The notes beneath the pieces are model-generated. The model did no database searches. It was given only the letters and a program-made list of their open reading frames with translations, and was not told where the DNA came from. Of a stretch of 8,447 nucleotides of DNA, positions 6,655 to 8,447 are shown piece by piece. Every line of letters begins with the position of its first letter. Positions within the stretch are counted from its first letter, which is position 1. Made by a program: the position numbers and the translations under genes. Origin of the DNA: JAHFQJ01 sp046050125 (GTDB lineage: Bacteria > Pseudomonadota > Gammaproteobacteria > Burkholderiales > Burkholderiaceae); assembly GCA_046050125.1 (NCBI GenBank), contig JBJOQB010000120.1:1-8447 (forward strand), in the 5' to 3' direction.

Positions 6655-7389
6655 ATGACAAATCAGTTTTTAAATAGTGATTCCAGCTCTAATTACAGCC
6701 AATCAGAAGTTGAACATTTTAATAAACATGCATATGCGTGGTGGGATAATGAAGGACCTTTAAAAACATTACATCAAATTAATCCTATACGCTTGAAATG
6801 GATTCAGTCTCATCTTGATATACAAAATAAAATTCTACTTGATGTAGGGTGTGGTGGTGGAATTTTAAGCGATGGCATGGCTAGAGGTGGGGCAAAAGTT
6901 TTAGGTATTGATGTTGCTAATGAAGCAATTGAAGTAGCTAAATTACATGCTTTAGATAGTGGTGTACATGTAGATTATCAATCTGTTACTATTGAGTCAA
7001 TTGCTGGCAATCCTTCTTACATTGGTGCATTTGATGCAGTAACCTGCCTTGAAATGCTAGAACATGTTCCAAACCCTAAAAGCATTATTCAATCATGTGC
7101 TAAATTAGTTAAACCTAATGGATTAGTTTTTTTCTCAACTTTAAACAGAAATTTAAAAACATACTTAACCGCTATTTTAGGGGCTGAATATATTTTAAAT
7201 ATGTTACCAAAGGGAACACATACTTACAGTAAGTGCATTAAACCTTCTGAGCTATCATCTTGGTGCGAAGAATTTGGTTTAATTCCTCAAGAATTTAAAG
7301 GAATTGGATATAATCCATTCTTTAAATCATTTTATTTGCAAGATTCTGTTGATGTTAACTATTTATTAGTTTGCAAAAAGTCTGCTTAA
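6655..7389 (+). CDS. ubiG: Ubiquinone O-methyltransferase UbiG
   Basis: UbiG uses S-adenosylmethionine for both O-methylations of ubiquinone synthesis, on the membrane-associated polyprenyl catechol and on 3-demethylubiquinol. The 244 residues match the family length (240 in E. coli). Visible motifs are YAWWDNEGPLKTLHQINPIRL (27-47), SAM motif I LLDVGCGGGILSDGMA (61-76) and the acidic motif II residue in VLGIDVANEAIEVAKLHAL (82-100). Then come VTCLEMLEHVPNP (129-141), KPNGLVFFSTLNRN (153-166) and the UbiG-specific GAEYILNMLPKGTH (176-189) and DVNYLLVC (233-240). This gene indicates a ubiquinone-based respiratory chain. No Shine-Dalgarno is visible before the ATG, but the N-terminal match to the family supports the start. 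The acyltransferase follows after 26 bp, so the two are probably co-transcribed although their pathways are unrelated. Confidence 0.97.
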   Translation: MTNQFLNSDSSSNYSQSEVEHFNKHAYAWWDNEGPLKTLHQINPIRLKWIQSHLDIQNKILLDVGCGGGILSDGMARGGAKVLGIDVANEAIEVAKLHALDSGVHVDYQSVTIESIAGNPSYIGAFDAVTCLEMLEHVPNPKSIIQSCAKLVKPNGLVFFSTLNRNLKTYLTAILGAEYILNMLPKGTHTYSKCIKPSELSSWCEEFGLIPQEFKGIGYNPFFKSFYLQDSVDVNYLLVCKKSA

Positions 7390-7415
7390 TTTAAAATATC
7401 TTTGATTATTTTCAA

Positions 7416-8291
7416 ATGCAAGAATATATTAAAAAAAAAGAATTATCTGCAACTTACTTATTTATAATCATATTAAAAATATTTAGGTATATGCCTAGTA
7501 GATTAATTATGCATATATCTTATCTTATTGGTAATATTCTTTATTTAATTCCATCTCGTCGAAAAAGTATTGTACAAGATAATATCAATAAATGCTTTCC
7601 TAATTATTCTGATAGTGAAAAGTTATACACAATAAAAAATTGTATTAAAGAAGTATGCCGAAGCATTTTAGAAAGAGGAACTGCTTGGTTTGGTTCGCAA
7701 AATCAGCTCAAAAATCTTGTACAAATTCATGGATTAGAACATATACCAAAAGATGGAGCAATTTTATTGGGTATACACATGTCTGGTCTTGAAACATGTG
7801 CTATAGCTCTAACTTTAGCATTCGAGCCAGATAAGTGGGCAAGCATATATATGCCTCAAAAAAATCAAATATTTGATGCTATAGTTAAAACGCAAAGAGG
7901 AAGATTTGGAACAATCCTACTTAGTAAAGCTAACAGTGCTAAAAATGTTTTACGTCATTTAAAAAATGATGGCTATGTACAAATTTTTGCGGATATGGAT
8001 TTTGGTATAAAAGATAGTATTTTTAGTAATTTTTTTGGCAACCCTGCCGCAACTATTACATCTGTTGCAAGGATAAGCGAATTAAGCAATAAAAAAGTTG
8101 TACCTATGGTTCCTATATTTAATAGAAATAGTGCTAAATACGATTTATATATTTTGCCTTGTTTTGAGAATTACCCAAGTGGTAATTTACAAAATGATAT
8201 TGATAGATTAAATCAGCATTTTGAGGATTCAATTAAGCTAGACCCTAGCCAGTACTGGTGGGTACATAGAAGATTTAAAACAAAAGCCTAA
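7416..8291 (+). CDS. lpxL: LpxL/HtrB-family lipid A secondary acyltransferase
   Basis: Members of this family move an acyl chain from acyl-ACP onto the hydroxyl groups of the primary acyl chains of Kdo2-lipid IVA at the inner face of the inner membrane. The 291 residues include a hydrophobic N-terminal anchor (about 12-45) and the catalytic HX4E motif GIHMSGLE (119-126, His121 and Glu126). KTQRGRFG (158-165) and FADMDFGIKDSIFSNFFGNPAAT (191-213) are the family's second and third blocks, and QYWWVHRRFKTK (279-290) is the canonical C-terminus. The sequence alone does not tell whether it is LpxL-, LpxM- or LpxP-like, so the symbol is a best guess. Codons 6-8 are a run of nine A (7431-7439). No Shine-Dalgarno is visible, and the ATG lies 26 bp after ubiG. 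With lpxK it is the second lipid A gene in the window, but the two are not in one operon. Confidence 0.92.
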   Translation: MQEYIKKKELSATYLFIIILKIFRYMPSRLIMHISYLIGNILYLIPSRRKSIVQDNINKCFPNYSDSEKLYTIKNCIKEVCRSILERGTAWFGSQNQLKNLVQIHGLEHIPKDGAILLGIHMSGLETCAIALTLAFEPDKWASIYMPQKNQIFDAIVKTQRGRFGTILLSKANSAKNVLRHLKNDGYVQIFADMDFGIKDSIFSNFFGNPAATITSVARISELSNKKVVPMVPIFNRNSAKYDLYILPCFENYPSGNLQNDIDRLNQHFEDSIKLDPSQYWWVHRRFKTKA

Positions 8292-8299
8292 GAAATTAT

Positions 8300-8356
8300 A
8301 AACAATAAAAATTATTTATAATAAAAATAAAATAAAATATTGACAAACAATAAAAA
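8300..8356 (+). repeat. 12-bp direct repeat AAACAATAAAAA with A-rich spacer
   Basis: Exact copies lie at 8300-8311 and 8345-8356, 45 bp apart. The second overlaps the promoter's -35 and the left arm of the inverted repeat. Between them are short A-tracts about every 5 bp (8323-8338), which resemble an UP element or a bent segment before the promoter. Low complexity makes chance possible. Confidence 0.35.
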
Positions 8357-8368
8357 ATGTCATAAAAT
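8340..8368 (+). promoter_or_regulatory. Strong predicted sigma-70 promoter upstream of the presumed metK
   Basis: TTGACA (8340-8345, perfect -35), a 17-bp spacer and TAAAAT (8363-8368, five of six for the -10) make the best promoter in the window, with an A-rich segment upstream. The predicted start is near 8375, giving a leader of about 65 nt to the ATG at 8440. Confidence 0.75.
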
Positions 8369-8381
8369 GATATTGTTTGTC
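8342..8381. repeat. 11-bp perfect inverted repeat enclosing the promoter core
   Basis: GACAAACAATA (8342-8352) and TATTGTTTGTC (8371-8381) are exact inverse complements separated by 18 bp. The arm centres are 29 bp apart, close to three helical turns. The left arm overlaps the -35, the right arm covers the predicted start of transcription, and the -10 lies between. A smaller inverted repeat, TCAT-AAA-ATGA (8360-8370), overlaps the -10. This layout suits an operator bound by a dimer or pair of dimers. A transcript reading through from the acyltransferase gene could also fold it as a stem. Confidence 0.65.
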
Positions 8382-8439
8382 TCCTCCATCATTTATATGA
8401 TGGATTTATATCCCAAAATATTTATTTTGGGATTTTTTT
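8375..8439 (+). ncRNA. Candidate structured leader (attenuator) of the presumed metK, or small RNA
   Basis: The predicted transcript starts with a pyrimidine-rich CTCCTCC (8381-8387) and then forms two hairpins. Hairpin 1 is TCCATCAT/ATGATGGA with loop TTAT (8385-8404). Hairpin 2 is an 11-bp terminator stem (8410-8433). A competing pairing joins TGG-AT (8401-8405) to ATCCCA (8410-8415) with one bulged C; it uses the 3' arm of hairpin 1 and the 5' arm of hairpin 2, so it could act as a weak antiterminator. The only Shine-Dalgarno-like bases, GGGA (8429-8432), seven bases before the ATG, are locked in hairpin 2. I do not recognise a known SAM or SAH riboswitch class. Promoter plus terminator alone would also make a small RNA of about 65 nt. 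Confidence 0.5.
8410..8439 (+). terminator. Intrinsic terminator directly before the 8440 ATG
   Basis: ATCCCAAAATA (8410-8420) and TATTTTGGGAT (8423-8433) form a perfect 11-bp stem with a TT at its tip (in RNA the top pair or two would open), followed by seven T (8433-8439). It can end transcripts from ubiG-lpxL and also those starting at the 8340 promoter. Its U-tract abuts the ATG, which is unusual for a plain end-of-operon terminator. Confidence 0.85.
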
Positions 8440-8447
8440 ATGTCTAA
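8440..8447 (+). CDS. metK: Start of a gene cut by the window edge, probably S-adenosylmethionine synthetase
   Basis: Only ATG TCT AA is visible. The incomplete third codon fits Asn or Lys, and Met-Ser-Asn is a common beginning of betaproteobacterial MetK. In Burkholderiales metK often sits beside an LpxL-type acyltransferase gene, as here. A strong promoter, a structured leader and GGGA at a seven-base spacing precede the ATG. The identification rests on neighbourhood and three codons, so it is a hypothesis; the existence of a gene start here is more likely than its name. Confidence 0.4.

Noticed and set aside
8295..8322. ATTATAAA/TTTATAAT inverted repeat just after the acyltransferase stop
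   Set aside because: The 8-bp arms are exact but contain only A/T pairs, the loop is 12 nt, and no U-tract follows, so it is too weak to call a terminator.
1..8447. Mobile elements, CRISPR arrays, tRNA or rRNA genes, toxin-antitoxin or defence genes
   Set aside because: None was found. There are no transposase or integrase motifs, no regularly spaced repeat-spacer pattern and no tRNA-like cloverleaf on either strand, and all larger genes are recognised housekeeping or structural families.

Overview
This window is very AT-rich (roughly 30% G+C by eye; no exact count was run) and comes from a Gram-negative, respiring bacterium. It carries lipid A genes (lpxK and an LpxL-type acyltransferase), a ubiquinone gene (ubiG) and a FimV/HubP-type polar protein. 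The combination of FimV, the FolE2 type of GTP cyclohydrolase and an acyltransferase lying next to what looks like metK resembles Betaproteobacteria, perhaps an AT-rich Burkholderiales relative with a reduced or host-associated genome. That placement is inference from gene content, not from a phylogenetic marker.

Layout. Positions 1-1037 (+) hold the 3' part of lpxK. It runs tail to tail, with a 5-bp gap, into a leftward block fimV (5415-3193), guaA (3182-1542) and tadA (1585-1043). These three are packed with a 10-bp gap and a 44-bp overlap and look like one transcript. Positions 5416-5787 are a gene-free, repeat-rich divergent control region. Going right come folE2 (5788-6585), ubiG (6655-7389) and the LpxL-type acyltransferase (7416-8291). 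The last 156 bp form a dense regulatory segment ending at an ATG at 8440, which is probably the first codons of metK.

Functions. Most genes are housekeeping: two lipid A steps (4'-phosphorylation and secondary acylation), GMP synthesis, tRNA wobble inosine formation, the first step of pterin/folate synthesis and the O-methylation steps of ubiquinone. UbiG consumes S-adenosylmethionine, which the presumed downstream metK would make. FimV is the only structural or cell-polarity protein.

No mobile element, CRISPR array, tRNA or rRNA is visible, and no multi-gene novel system is present. The most interesting signal is in 8340-8439. A near-consensus promoter lies inside an 11-bp perfect inverted repeat and is followed by two strong hairpins. 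The second hairpin is a textbook intrinsic terminator whose U-tract touches the ATG and whose stem contains the only ribosome-binding-like sequence. This looks like an attenuator or riboswitch-type leader, or alternatively a short stand-alone RNA. A second regulatory candidate is a set of three ATTATTA(A)GTA repeats around a predicted fimV promoter.
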